The notes beneath the pieces were generated by a model that saw nothing but the letters and a program-made list of their open reading frames with translations, made no database searches and had not been told where the DNA came from. A stretch of DNA of 64,000 nt from an uncultured Shimia sp. GTDB lineage: Bacteria; Pseudomonadota; Alphaproteobacteria; Rhodobacterales; Rhodobacteraceae. Of this stretch, positions 47,342 through 55,589 are shown piece after piece; within the stretch, counting starts at the first letter, position 1, and the number at the start of each line of letters is the position of its first letter. The position numbers and the translations under genes were made by a program. Location of the stretch: the NCBI RefSeq assembly GCF_947493595.1, contig NZ_CANLRL010000004.1, forward strand, positions 241,361 to 305,360, given 5' to 3'.

Positions 47342-48286
47342 TCAGGCGCGCAGGTCTGTGATTTCGTGGCCAATGCGGGACATGTCAAACGGTGTGGTTT
47401 GATAGATCTCAGACACCCAGTTGCCATAGAGCAGGTGCGCGTGGCTGCGCCAGCGGTTTTGCGGCGGATTGGAGGGGTCGTCATTTGGATAATAGTTTGA
47501 AGGCACATTGATCGGCGTGCCTTCGGACACGTCGCGATCGTACTCCTGTTTCAACGTGTCACTGTCGTATTCGAAGTGGTTGAAAATAAATAGATCTCGC
47601 GTTTTTGGCGCTTCGATCAGACAAGGGCCGACGTCTTCGGAGTGCAACAGGGTGCGCAGCTCCGGACGGGCATCCACCTCGTCTTGTCGGATTTCCGTCC
47701 AGCGGCTCACGGGGATCACGCAGTCGTCCGAGAAACCACGCAAATACGGAGAGGAATGGGCGAGGTTTTGATGGCGGAAGCAGCCAAAAGCTTTGTGGTC
47801 TATGATGTGTTTCTGCACGCCGTGGAAATAGTTGATCATCGCCATGCCGCCCCAGCAGACGCCGAAGGTGGAATGCACATGGGTGCGGGTCCAGTCGAAA
47901 ACTTCGCAGAGTTCTTCCCAATAAGTGACCTCCTCAAACGGAAGATGTTCAATGGGCGCGCCGGTGATGATGAGGCCGTCGAATTTTTCACCAGACGCCT
48001 TAACCTCCTGGAATGGCCGGTAGAATTCTGCCATATGCTCAGCGGCCGTGTTGCGGGTTTTGTGCTCAGACATACGGATGAGCGACAATTCCAGCTGCAA
48101 CGGCGTGGCGCCGATCAGACGGGCGAACTGGTTTTCCGTCTGAATTTTCTTCGGCATCAGGTTAAGAAGCCCGATACGCATCGGACGGATGTCCTGACGG
48201 GAGGCCTGATCCGCTGCCATGACCATGACGCCTTCGTGCTTGAGCACGTCAAAGGCGGGTAGGTCGGCGGGGATCTTGATGGGCAT
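47342..48286 (-). CDS. metA: Homoserine O-acetyltransferase of the MetA fold
   Basis: 314 aa. It activates homoserine for methionine synthesis. [19 protein letters not shown] and the catalytic Cys C144 in FGVCWGG are signatures. In MetA, the residue after the TGAP(L/I) segment decides the acyl donor: Gly gives succinyl-CoA use and Glu gives acetyl-CoA use. Here it is E113 ([10 protein letters not shown]), the position of G111 in E. coli with a two-residue offset, so acetyl-CoA is predicted. No SAM riboswitch is evident in the 48 bases before the start. It lies downstream of a P-loop ATPase gene on the same strand. Confidence 0.92.
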   Translation of the reverse strand: MPIKIPADLPAFDVLKHEGVMVMAADQASRQDIRPMRIGLLNLMPKKIQTENQFARLIGATPLQLELSLIRMSEHKTRNTAAEHMAEFYRPFQEVKASGEKFDGLIITGAPIEHLPFEEVTYWEELCEVFDWTRTHVHSTFGVCWGGMAMINYFHGVQKHIIDHKAFGCFRHQNLAHSSPYLRGFSDDCVIPVSRWTEIRQDEVDARPELRTLLHSEDVGPCLIEAPKTRDLFIFNHFEYDSDTLKQEYDRDVSEGTPINVPSNYYPNDDPSNPPQNRWRSHAHLLYGNWVSEIYQTTPFDMSRIGHEITDLRA

Positions 48287-48334
48287 GTCAGTCTCTTTGT
48301 TTGTTGGTGGGGTAAATAGGCGTGAGGGCCATAG

Positions 48335-49204
48335 TTAGGCGGGGATCGCAGGATGCTCAAGGGCTGTGGCGATCACGTCAACGAAATCAGCCGCTGTGGC
48401 GACCTGGGAGACTGCCTCGGCGCTCACTGTGACGCCCCAGCGGGACATCGCTTCATAGCGGGGCTGTCGGTGGGCCAACGCACGGGCATAGGTCCAGCGC
48501 ACAAAGGCATCTGGATCCACAGAACTCTCGTCCTGACCTGTTTCATCGAGGTAGGCGTGCCAGCACTCCAGTAGAAATTCCGGCTGATAATACATCGGTT
48601 TAGGGGCTTTATCAAAGCGGCGCACAAGTTCTTCGGTGTGGGCGTCAGAGCCTTTGATCCAGACCATGAGCGTGTTTTGCGACAGCGAGGTCAGGATCGG
48701 ATCTTTGGGATCGTCTGCGTCGACAACCTCGCAAATTGACCCGCCTGTGTCACAGACAAAATGATCATAGCCGTAGAGATCATGGGCGCGGGAAATGAAG
48801 GGCGCCGTGTCCATCAAGGCGGCCATTTCGGCGCTGCGGTGCTGGCGTTGGCGCAGCATATACTCGGCAAACGGCAGGCCGCCTTTTTCAGGGTTGCCAG
48901 GCTTGCCGAGGTAGGTGGAGAGGGGGGCGAGGTTGTTAAACGTGATGTTGGAGCCGATGTAGATGCTGTCGGTCATCAGGAGTTCACGCAGGAACGGGAC
49001 TTTCATTGCCTCGCGCTTGGCGTTGTCGGCGATGTGTTCACCCATGTAGCGGGTGCCGATGCGGTAGTCGATGGAATAGTGGAACCAATCACCATTGTCG
49101 CGCAAGGTGTTGGAAATGTGGGTTTTTCCTAAACCCGACATGCCAAAGAGCAGCACTTTTTTCTGCGCCGCGTCGCGCCAGTGTTGCGCAGATTTGTAGA
49201 TCAT
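48335..49204 (-). CDS. P-loop ATPase of unknown function
   Basis: 289 aa with a weak ribosome site. The Walker A motif is GMSGLGKTH (21-29). Aspartates in the HFVCDTGGSICEVVD segment could serve as a Walker B or sensor. HWRDAAQKKVLLF precedes the P-loop. The middle part (IYIGSNITFNNLAPLSTYLGKPGNPEKGG) has no recognisable domain. Upstream in-frame codons exist, but the ATG at 49204 best fits a cytoplasmic ATPase with an early P-loop. It is followed by metA after 48 bases. I do not recognise a characterised family. Confidence 0.7.
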   Translation of the reverse strand: MIYKSAQHWRDAAQKKVLLFGMSGLGKTHISNTLRDNGDWFHYSIDYRIGTRYMGEHIADNAKREAMKVPFLRELLMTDSIYIGSNITFNNLAPLSTYLGKPGNPEKGGLPFAEYMLRQRQHRSAEMAALMDTAPFISRAHDLYGYDHFVCDTGGSICEVVDADDPKDPILTSLSQNTLMVWIKGSDAHTEELVRRFDKAPKPMYYQPEFLLECWHAYLDETGQDESSVDPDAFVRWTYARALAHRQPRYEAMSRWGVTVSAEAVSQVATAADFVDVIATALEHPAIPA

Positions 49205-49412
49205 GGCCTCATGCCTTCTTGCCGCTGTTGCCAGTTTGGTAACGGGCGGCGGCAAGAGGGTCAAACGCAATCCGGGTGGGGGCTGTTAACCCAGAAAATT
49301 CGTGTCGGTATTACGTCGGTATCACGGCTGTTTCCTGCCGGTGCAAAAATTGACGTGCACGTCATGGTAAATGGAGCGGGCGGTGCAGGCCGCAACACCC
49401 GCCAGAGCAGCC

Positions 49413-49685
49413 CTAGCCTTTGCAGCCGGCGTCCGAGAGTTTGATGCCGGCAAAGCCGTGGCCGTCGAGCCAGCCTTTTTCATCCCAGTCACGGATGATG
49501 TCGCGGGTTTGGTCGGGTGTGAAGCCGTGTTTGGGCAACATCTCTCCGGCTTCAACGGCAGTCATCTGACATCCGTTGTCGCGGATCAGCTTGAGGAGTT
49601 TGTCGGAAGGCGCATTGGCGGCTAGCGCAGGCAAGGCGGTTAGGGACAGGGTGGCAGTGGTCAAAACACGCGCGAGAAAAGGCAT
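49413..49685 (-). CDS. Small exported protein of unknown function
   Basis: 90 aa with a clear signal peptide (MPFLARVLTTATLSLTALPALA). The mature part (about 68 residues) has two cysteines, one in DNGCQMTAVEAGEMLP and one in the C-terminal SDAGCKG, so a disulphide is plausible. It is monocistronic, with an AcrR/TetR-type palindrome about 50 bases upstream. Confidence 0.7.
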   Translation of the reverse strand: MPFLARVLTTATLSLTALPALAANAPSDKLLKLIRDNGCQMTAVEAGEMLPKHGFTPDQTRDIIRDWDEKGWLDGHGFAGIKLSDAGCKG

Positions 49686-49734
49686 CCGGGTATCCTCAAT
49701 AGGTTGAACAATTGAGGCGGAGTTTCAGTGCGAA

Positions 49735-49750
49735 TTGACCGTTTGGTCAA
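49735..49750. promoter_or_regulatory. TTGACC-N4-GGTCAA palindrome (TetR-type operator candidate)
   Basis: A perfect 6+4+6 inverted repeat about 50 bases upstream of the small exported protein gene at 49685 (minus strand). TTGACC also resembles a -35 box in that direction. A further CTCAAT/ATTGAG repeat lies nearer the gene (about 49694-49716). The cognate regulator is unknown; the TetR gene at 45.8 kb is one possibility among many in a genome. Confidence 0.4.
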
Positions 49751-49806
49751 GCGCGGCTTAGGGGGAGAAAAATGCTGCGCGCGTCATATGTGAGGCTGAT
49801 GTGTTT

Positions 49807-49841
49807 AGGGGCTTTGCCCCTCAGGGAAGCCGGGCTTCCCT
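49807..49841. repeat. Double hairpin of REP-like intergenic element
   Basis: AGGGGC-TTT-GCCCCT (49807-49821) is followed at once by the perfect AGGGAAGCC-G-GGCTTCCCT (49823-49841), then by CCCCAGGATATTTGG. A related CCCCCAGTATTT sequence lies at about 43013 after another gene. Such units look like interspersed 3' end elements, but with only one full copy in the window this cannot be shown. Confidence 0.4.
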
Positions 49842-49899
49842 TCACCCCAGGATATTTGGGGACAAATGAAGACTTGGGGCTGTCTGACAGCGGGACGTG

Positions 49900-49929
49900 A
49901 AAAAGGCGCGGTCCGGAGAGCCGCGCCTT
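49900..49929 (-). terminator. Terminator downstream of pyrG
   Basis: A perfect 9 bp stem (AAGGCGCGG / CCGCGCCTT) with a 9 base loop, followed in the minus direction by TTT, 30 bases after the pyrG stop. Confidence 0.85.
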
Positions 49930-49958
49930 CTGGATAATATTCGAGCCGTGCGTCTTGA

Positions 49959-51602
49959 TCAGACCAAGCGGCTGTTTTCCTTGGCGGCGCGTACGAAGTC
50001 GCGGAACAGCGGGTGTGGATCAAACGGTTTGGACTTGAGTTCCGGGTGGAACTGCACACCGATGAACCAGGGGTGGTCTTCCCATTCCACGATCTCTGGC
50101 AGCCGGCCGTCCGGGCTCATGCCGGAGAAGCGCAGACCACAGGCTTCGAGCTGATCGCGGTATTTGATGTCGACCTCATAGCGGTGACGGTGACGTTCCT
50201 CAATCGAGGTGCTGCCGTAAACCTCGGCCACTTTGGAGCCTTCGTTCAGGGTGGCGTTGTAAGACCCAAGGCGCATGGTGCCGCCTTTGGCATCAGAGGC
50301 CTTGCGCGTGACCTTGGCGTTGCCCTGAACCCATTCTTTGAGGTGGTAGACCACCGGCTCAAAGCGGGTTTTGCCGGTTTCGTGGTCAAACTCTTCGGAG
50401 CCTGCGTCGGCGATGCCAGCTTTGTTGCGGGCCGCTTCGATCACCGCCATTTGCATGCCAAGGCAGATGCCGAAATAGGGGATCTTGTGCTCTCGCGCGT
50501 ATTGCGCGGCTTTGATCTTGCCTTCGGTGCCACGCTCACCAAAGCCGCCGGGTACGAGAATGGCGTCGTAGCCTTCCAGGTAAGGCGCGGCGTCTTCTTT
50601 GTCGAAAACTTCAGCGTCCACCCAGCTGACCTTGACTTTCACCCGGTTGGCCATGCCGCCGTGGGTCAGCGCCTCTTTGAAGGATTTGTAAGCGTCCTCA
50701 AGCTGGGTGTATTTGCCGACAACAGCCACATTGACCTGGCCATCGGTGTTGTGGATGCGGTCGTTCACGTCTTCCCAGACCGCAAGATCGGGACGTGGGG
50801 CCGGGGCGATGCCAAAGGCATCCAGTACGGCCTGATCCAGTCCTTCGCGGTGATAGGCCAGCGGGGCTTCGTAGATTGATTTCAGATCGTAAGCGGCAAC
50901 TACATGCTCTTTGCGCACGTTACAGAACAGCGCGATCTTCTGGCGTTCTTTGTCGGGGATCGGCTGCTCGGAGCGGCAGACCAGAACGTCCGGCGCAATA
51001 CCAATGGATTGCAGCTCTTTTACGGAGTGCTGAGTTGGCTTGGTCTTCAGCTCACCGGAGGCGGCCAGATAAGGCAGCAGCGTCAGGTGCATGAAAATAC
51101 ATTCGCCGCGTGGTTTGTCGTGGCTGAACTGTCGAATGGCCTCAAAGAACGGCAGGCCTTCGATGTCGCCCACGGTGCCGCCAATTTCACAGAGCATGAA
51201 GTCGACTTCGTCATTGCCCACATGCAGGAAGTCTTTGATCTCGTTGGTGACGTGGGGGACCACCTGAATGGTTTTGCCGAGGTAGTCGCCGCGGCGCTCC
51301 TTTTCCAGCACGTTGGAGTAGACGCGGCCGGAGGAGACGGAATCGGTCATGCGGGCTGGCACACCGGTGAAGCGTTCATAGTGGCCGAGGTCCAAGTCGG
51401 TTTCTGCGCCATCGTCGGTGACAAACACTTCGCCATGTTCAAACGGAGACATGGTGCCGGGATCTACGTTCAGATAGGGGTCGAGCTTGCGCAGGCGCAC
51501 AGTGTAGCCCCGTGCTTGTAACAGCGCACCCAAAGCCGCTGATGCCAGACCTTTGCCCAGCGAAGAAACAACCCCACCTGTAATGAAAATGTAGCGCGCC
51601 AT
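49959..51602 (-). CDS. pyrG: CTP synthase
   Basis: 547 aa from the ATG at 51602; in-frame extension further upstream is not conserved. It makes CTP from UTP, glutamine and ATP. The N-terminal synthetase starts with [18 protein letters not shown], and [20 protein letters not shown] follows. The C-terminal class I glutamine amidotransferase domain has the nucleophile elbow [16 protein letters not shown] and the final HPEL of the catalytic triad (VQFHPELKS). The gene has its own terminator. Confidence 0.96.
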   Translation of the reverse strand: MARYIFITGGVVSSLGKGLASAALGALLQARGYTVRLRKLDPYLNVDPGTMSPFEHGEVFVTDDGAETDLDLGHYERFTGVPARMTDSVSSGRVYSNVLEKERRGDYLGKTIQVVPHVTNEIKDFLHVGNDEVDFMLCEIGGTVGDIEGLPFFEAIRQFSHDKPRGECIFMHLTLLPYLAASGELKTKPTQHSVKELQSIGIAPDVLVCRSEQPIPDKERQKIALFCNVRKEHVVAAYDLKSIYEAPLAYHREGLDQAVLDAFGIAPAPRPDLAVWEDVNDRIHNTDGQVNVAVVGKYTQLEDAYKSFKEALTHGGMANRVKVKVSWVDAEVFDKEDAAPYLEGYDAILVPGGFGERGTEGKIKAAQYAREHKIPYFGICLGMQMAVIEAARNKAGIADAGSEEFDHETGKTRFEPVVYHLKEWVQGNAKVTRKASDAKGGTMRLGSYNATLNEGSKVAEVYGSTSIEERHRHRYEVDIKYRDQLEACGLRFSGMSPDGRLPEIVEWEDHPWFIGVQFHPELKSKPFDPHPLFRDFVRAAKENSRLV

Positions 51603-51810
51603 GTCTGTGGCATCCCCCGTGATTGTCGACCCTTGGGTCGGACGTGTTGTCGATGTAGCAGCGCCCAAGTCAAAGCAGATTCGCCTGCATATTTGACCCA
51701 GCATCACGGGACTTAAGTCTTATAGGATTCGCAGACAAAAGGCAACCGGACCGCAAGATGCTGTTGCGGTTGGCGTATAGGCCTCAAGCTGTGGTGGATG
51801 CCCGAAGGGG

Positions 51811-51840
51811 CAAAAAATCAGGCGGCCCCGAGAGACCGCC
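51811..51840 (-). terminator. Probable terminator of secG
   Basis: A 5 bp GC stem (GGCGG / CCGCC) with a 10 base loop, then TGATTTTTTG in the minus direction. The stem is short but the T run is good. The following 230 bases before pyrG hold two small hairpins (CGACCC-TT-GGGTCG at 51627-51640, CCGCAA/TTGCGG near 51750) and no gene. Confidence 0.6.
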
Positions 51841-51866
51841 AGACTGTGTTCTGAACTGCGCGACGT

Positions 51867-52229
51867 TTAGTCTGCGCGGGGCACCAATGGGGCGTTGTCG
51901 CCTTCAGACGGCGGCAGCAGAGAGTCGCCTGCGCCCGGCAGGGTTGGTGCGGTTTCTTCCGCCGCAGGGGCGGAGGTGCCCAGACGGTCAAACACCGAGC
52001 TGGAGGCGGAATTCTTGGCTGCGATCACGGTCAGGGCAATCGAGGTGCAGATAAACGCCGCTGCGAGGATCCAGGTCACGCGGGTCAGCGCGGTGGCTGC
52101 TGCGCGGCCGGAGACGGCACCGCCGCCGCCACCCATTCCAAGGCCGCCGCCTTCGGATCGTTGCACCAAAACGACGCCAATCAGCGCCAAAGCCAGAAGA
52201 AGGTGGATGATGAGGACAACGTTTTCCAT
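51867..52229 (-). CDS. secG: Protein translocase subunit SecG
   Basis: 120 aa. Two membrane helices (VVLIIHLLLALALIGVVLVQ and VTWILAAAFICTSIALTVI) flank the glycine-rich cytoplasmic loop RSEGGGLGMGGGGG, the standard SecG topology. It lies in the SecYEG channel of the inner membrane. A Pro/Ser/Ala-rich tail (PAAEETAPTLPGAGDSLLPP) of about 40 residues follows the second helix, as in other alphaproteobacteria. It is upstream of pyrG on the same strand, as in many relatives. Confidence 0.95.
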   Translation of the reverse strand: MENVVLIIHLLLALALIGVVLVQRSEGGGLGMGGGGGAVSGRAAATALTRVTWILAAAFICTSIALTVIAAKNSASSSVFDRLGTSAPAAEETAPTLPGAGDSLLPPSEGDNAPLVPRAD

Positions 52230-52382
52230 TGGGACCTGTACTGCGAGCGTTCGGATTTTCTAGCGGCGTATGTAGGCAAGTTTGCGGCGGGGGGCAAGGT
52301 GGATTTGTGAAGTTGATCGTGCTGCGGTGCAGATGTGGTTTTGGTGATGGACGCACGCGGGTTGTTCTGGCAGGGTTTTGCC

Positions 52383-52997
52383 ATGCCACATGATCATGAC
52401 CACCCGCATTCTCATCTGCCGTCTGACCCCGCGCTGCGGGTCAAAGCGCTTGAAACTCTGTTGACGGACAAAGGCTTGGTGGATCCCGCCGCTTTGGACG
52501 CTATCATTGATCTCTACCAAAACAAGATTGGTCCGCAGAATGGCGCCAAGGTGGTGGCGAAGATGTGGAGCGATGCGGATTTTCACAAGCGGATGATCGA
52601 CGACCCGATGCCGACGCTTCAGGAGATGGGGCTGTATGGGCGGCAGGGCGAGCACATGGTGTTTGTCGAGAACACCGACGATGTGCACAACATGGTGGTT
52701 TGCACCCTGTGCAGTTGTTACCCGTGGCCTTTGCTGGGCATTCCGCCGGGGTGGTATAAATCAGACGCCTACCGGGCCCGGGCTGTGCGGGAGCCCCGTG
52801 TCGTGTTGGCTGAGTTTGGGGTGACGTTGCCTGAAGGTAAAAAGGTGCGGGTCTGGGACAGCACGGCGGAGGTGCGCTATTTGGTGGTGCCACAGCGGCC
52901 TTCGGGGACTGACGGGATGTCAGAGGAAGAGTTGGCAGCGCTGGTCACACGCGACAGCATGATTGGTACTGGGTTGGCACAGGAGCCAGGCGCATGA
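52383..52997 (+). CDS. nthA: Nitrile hydratase alpha subunit (cobalt type)
   Basis: 204 aa. Nitrile hydratase converts nitriles to amides. The metal-binding claw is [10 protein letters not shown], with C107, C110, S111 and C112; Thr in the first x position is the hallmark of the Co(III) form, whereas Ser marks the Fe(III) form. [14 protein letters not shown] and [19 protein letters not shown] are typical flanks. The N-terminus is unusually histidine-rich (HDHDHPHSH), which could help acquire cobalt. The start ATG at 52383 follows AGGG. ATGA junctions link it to the beta and accessory genes. Confidence 0.93.
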   Translation: MPHDHDHPHSHLPSDPALRVKALETLLTDKGLVDPAALDAIIDLYQNKIGPQNGAKVVAKMWSDADFHKRMIDDPMPTLQEMGLYGRQGEHMVFVENTDDVHNMVVCTLCSCYPWPLLGIPPGWYKSDAYRARAVREPRVVLAEFGVTLPEGKKVRVWDSTAEVRYLVVPQRPSGTDGMSEEELAALVTRDSMIGTGLAQEPGA

Positions 52998-53671
52998 GCC
53001 GCATTCATGATATGGGCGGGCGTTTGGGCACCGGCGCTGTGGACCCACAGGATGGGTATGACTTTGCGGAGGCCAAGGATTGGCACAAGCGGGCGTTGGC
53101 TCTGAATGTGGCCTGCGGTTTTTTGGGTCAGTGGAATATTGATGCGTCCCGTCATGCGCGGGAGTTGCTGGACCCGCAGGAATACATGGCGTTCAGCTAT
53201 TATGAAAAATGGATGGGTGGTCTGGCGGATCTGATGGTGGATCGCGGTGTTGTGACCGCAGGTGAGTTGGCCAGCGGGCAGGCGGCAGGGGTGTCGCCGG
53301 TGGCGGAACGGGCGGCCAAGCCGGAAACGGTTGAGGCGGTCCTGATGAATGGCAGCCCCTATACGCGGGACGGAGATGCACCAAAGCTTGCGGTTGGCAC
53401 CAAGGTAAAAACCCGTCGGATCACGCGCAATGTGACCGTGCCGGGCGGGCATACGCGGTTGCCAGCATATGCGGCGGGAGCTGTTGGCGAGGTTGTGTTG
53501 CAGCATGGCGCGCATGTGTTCCCTGACAGCAATGCGCATTTCAAAGGGGAGGCAGCTGAGCCGTTGTATGCGGTGCGGTTCACGGCGCAGGAGCTGTGGG
53601 GGGAGGAGGCTGATCCGCGAGATGAGGTCGTGCTGGACCTGTGGCAGAGTTATTTGGAGTCTGAGCAATGA
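52994..53671 (+). CDS. nthB: Nitrile hydratase beta subunit
   Basis: 225 aa. [15 protein letters not shown] at the N-terminus and [21 protein letters not shown] are typical. The C-terminal SH3-like barrel contains [25 protein letters not shown] and [12 protein letters not shown], matching the family. It forms the alpha2beta2 enzyme with the upstream gene product. It starts in the alpha stop (ATGA) and ends in another ATGA. Confidence 0.93.
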   Translation: MSRIHDMGGRLGTGAVDPQDGYDFAEAKDWHKRALALNVACGFLGQWNIDASRHARELLDPQEYMAFSYYEKWMGGLADLMVDRGVVTAGELASGQAAGVSPVAERAAKPETVEAVLMNGSPYTRDGDAPKLAVGTKVKTRRITRNVTVPGGHTRLPAYAAGAVGEVVLQHGAHVFPDSNAHFKGEAAEPLYAVRFTAQELWGEEADPRDEVVLDLWQSYLESEQ

Positions 53672-54000
53672 CCTGGTGCGGCGATAAGCCGGAACCGGCG
53701 TTTTCCGAGCCGTGGCATGCGCAGGTCTTTGCGATCACAGTTGCGCTCAACGAAGCGGGGCATTTTGAGTGGTCGGCTTGGGCGGAGCAGTTTGGGGCGA
53801 CGCTTAAGGCACACGGATTGACCAAGGAGCTGGATGGCGGCGAAGATTATTTCAACGCCTGGTTGGAAACTCTTGAGGGGTTTCTGGCGGAGATCGGTAT
53901 GGCCGACGTGGGTGCGCTTCAGCAGTTAAAAACGGCGTGGACAGAGGCTTATCTCTCCACGCCGCATGGGATGCCGGTACATTTGGCTGGCGAGGTTTAG
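53668..54000 (+). CDS. Nitrile hydratase accessory/activator protein
   Basis: 110 aa. PAFSEPWHAQVFAITVALNEAGHFEWSAWAEQFGATL resembles the N-terminal part of the beta subunit, as in activators of the P14K type that deliver cobalt through subunit swapping. It ends in the conserved PHGMPVHL. Order alpha-beta-accessory agrees with other cobalt nitrile hydratase operons. Its last four bases overlap the end of a convergent lipoprotein gene. An amidase for the amide product is not encoded nearby. Confidence 0.85.
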   Translation: MTWCGDKPEPAFSEPWHAQVFAITVALNEAGHFEWSAWAEQFGATLKAHGLTKELDGGEDYFNAWLETLEGFLAEIGMADVGALQQLKTAWTEAYLSTPHGMPVHLAGEV

Positions 54001-54899
54001 CGCGAGGCGCCAAAGGCCCCGATGTGGGTGCTGCCCGAACCGCTGATCGCAAAGCTCCCCCCAACTTCTTCAGCGTTTGGGCCATAGAAGCTGCCAGTTG
54101 CCGTTCCGGAGCCTGCAGCGGAGGTAAGGTTCGCGTTGAAGCCCGCGCCATCAATTTGACCGGTTCCGGAAAAGTCAAGGGTGCTCGCATCATGGACGAG
54201 TTGGTATGTGCCATCACTCCGTTTTTTGTATGCGCCGTCAGTCCAAGTCGTATTTGAACTTTGAACCGAGATTGTGCTGAAATCCGATGTTGTTACCGTA
54301 ACGTCAAAGTTGGTGTCGCTGTGAATACCATCGTGATTTGCGATCCCGAGTCCTTTGCCACGGTAACTCGCAGAGCCGCTATTTGGCATATCCGGCTTAG
54401 GTGTCGCTGCTCCGTAGTGACCCGCACCGGTTGTTGGGTTACTTCGGTCCAAATCATACCAAGCTCCGTAGACCAAGTGGTCAAGGTCGTTGGAGTTTGT
54501 TTGGGAAAGGTAAGCGACATCTCCGTCGTCACGACTGTCCGCATCAGTGGTGTAGTACGTCGAGTTTTCTCTGGCATAGATTTCGTCCCCATCGCGGGTG
54601 TCGATGTCAAACTTGCTGTTTCCTGCGGAGCCTGAAATTGCGATTTGTTCGCCATTTTTGAAAGTTATGGCAAGTGAACTGCCTTGAGTGTCGCTTGGTT
54701 CGCCATACGTTGTGGTGCCATCAGCCGAATTTGTGGTGTAGGCAGCTGTATATGCTTGCCCTTGCAGCTCGGCTGTGCCGTCGGCGGGCAGCTCTGACGT
54801 GCTGGTGAAGGGGACTGGAGACGTGGATCCACCGCCGCAGGAAGACAAAGTCGTAGCTAGGATTGGGAGAAGGGCTGCTTTTGGAAACTGCGCAAACAT
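53997..54899 (-). CDS. Transferrin-binding protein B-like outer-membrane lipoprotein
   Basis: 300 aa. The N-terminus is a lipoprotein signal peptide with lipobox LSSCGGG, so Cys21 is the likely lipidated residue. The mature protein is Ser/Thr/Gly-rich and acidic with beta-strand patterns. The C-terminal barrel ends in SGTATGSFYGPNAEEVGGSFAI, the GxFYGP-A-E-(V/L)GG-F signature of TbpB-type domains. Base composition looks lower in GC than its neighbours and codon use is less biased, suggesting a different history. Such proteins are exported to the surface by Slam; no slam gene is visible here. The ligand is unknown. Confidence 0.8.
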   Translation of the reverse strand: MFAQFPKAALLPILATTLSSCGGGSTSPVPFTSTSELPADGTAELQGQAYTAAYTTNSADGTTTYGEPSDTQGSSLAITFKNGEQIAISGSAGNSKFDIDTRDGDEIYARENSTYYTTDADSRDDGDVAYLSQTNSNDLDHLVYGAWYDLDRSNPTTGAGHYGAATPKPDMPNSGSASYRGKGLGIANHDGIHSDTNFDVTVTTSDFSTISVQSSNTTWTDGAYKKRSDGTYQLVHDASTLDFSGTGQIDGAGFNANLTSAAGSGTATGSFYGPNAEEVGGSFAISGSGSTHIGAFGASR

Positions 54900-55042
54900 T
54901 GTGATACCGGAAATTCTTTAAATGTGTTTGCATTTATAGGGTGTTTGAGTGGAGCATGACACATCTTATGGTGGTTTTTCTGCATGTGCTTGGGAAAGAG
55001 GTTTTTGCAGAGATTGAGGCCTGTTGGCGTTCTTTTACAAGC

Positions 55043-55438
55043 CTACGCTTCGACGTCGTCCACATCCACTTGGCCGGTCAACATGCGGCGCACGATGGAC
55101 CAACCCAGGCCGATGCCCAGCACAATCGACAAAGCCAAGATGGCCAGCCAGATATTCACCGCGCCATTGTCCAGGCTGAGCATGTTGTAGTCATGCAAAA
55201 CCCAGGCGACGGCGGCGAGCACCGCCAGCACCACGGACATGCCGAAGGCCCCGATTGAGCGCAGGGTGGCGCGCAGGTAAATCACATATCCGATCAGAAG
55301 CAGGAGGCCGAGCAGCACAGTCAGAGGCAGCTCCTCGGCGTAGTTGGCCTGTGCCCAGACGACGTAATTGTACTCGGTTGGGTTATAGGTTGCCGCCAAC
55401 AAAAGAAAGGCGATCAGCCAGCGTAACAAGAGCCCCAT
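55043..55438 (-). CDS. Membrane protein (DUF6524-like)
   Basis: 131 aa with four membrane helices: LLLRWLIAFLLLAATYNP, PLTVLLGLLLLIGYVIYL, SVVLAVLAAVAWVLHDY, and NIWLAILALSIVLGIGLGWSIV. The ATG at 55438 is seven bases after a GAGGGG ribosome site. The motif ATYNPTEYNYVVWA in the first loop is conserved in what I recall as the DUF6524 family of Rhodobacterales. It is divergent from purA with about 150 bases between starts. No function is known. Confidence 0.65.
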   Translation of the reverse strand: MGLLLRWLIAFLLLAATYNPTEYNYVVWAQANYAEELPLTVLLGLLLLIGYVIYLRATLRSIGAFGMSVVLAVLAAVAWVLHDYNMLSLDNGAVNIWLAILALSIVLGIGLGWSIVRRMLTGQVDVDDVEA

Positions 55439-55589
55439 CTCTGTCCCCTCAGATGTGTTGCCTGTGTTTTTTTCCAATCCTCGCGCAAAAAGGCGGCTTC
55501 TGTCCAGCCTGCGACACAGTTTGTGGTTTCCCAACCCCAACAACATGGCTAAAAGGGCGCGGGTTTGAACTCTCTGCAAAGGACCGGAT

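Noticed and set aside
48287..48334. Possible SAM riboswitch before metA
   Set aside because: Only 48 bases separate metA from the upstream gene and no SAM-II or SAM-V like motif or pseudoknot is visible.
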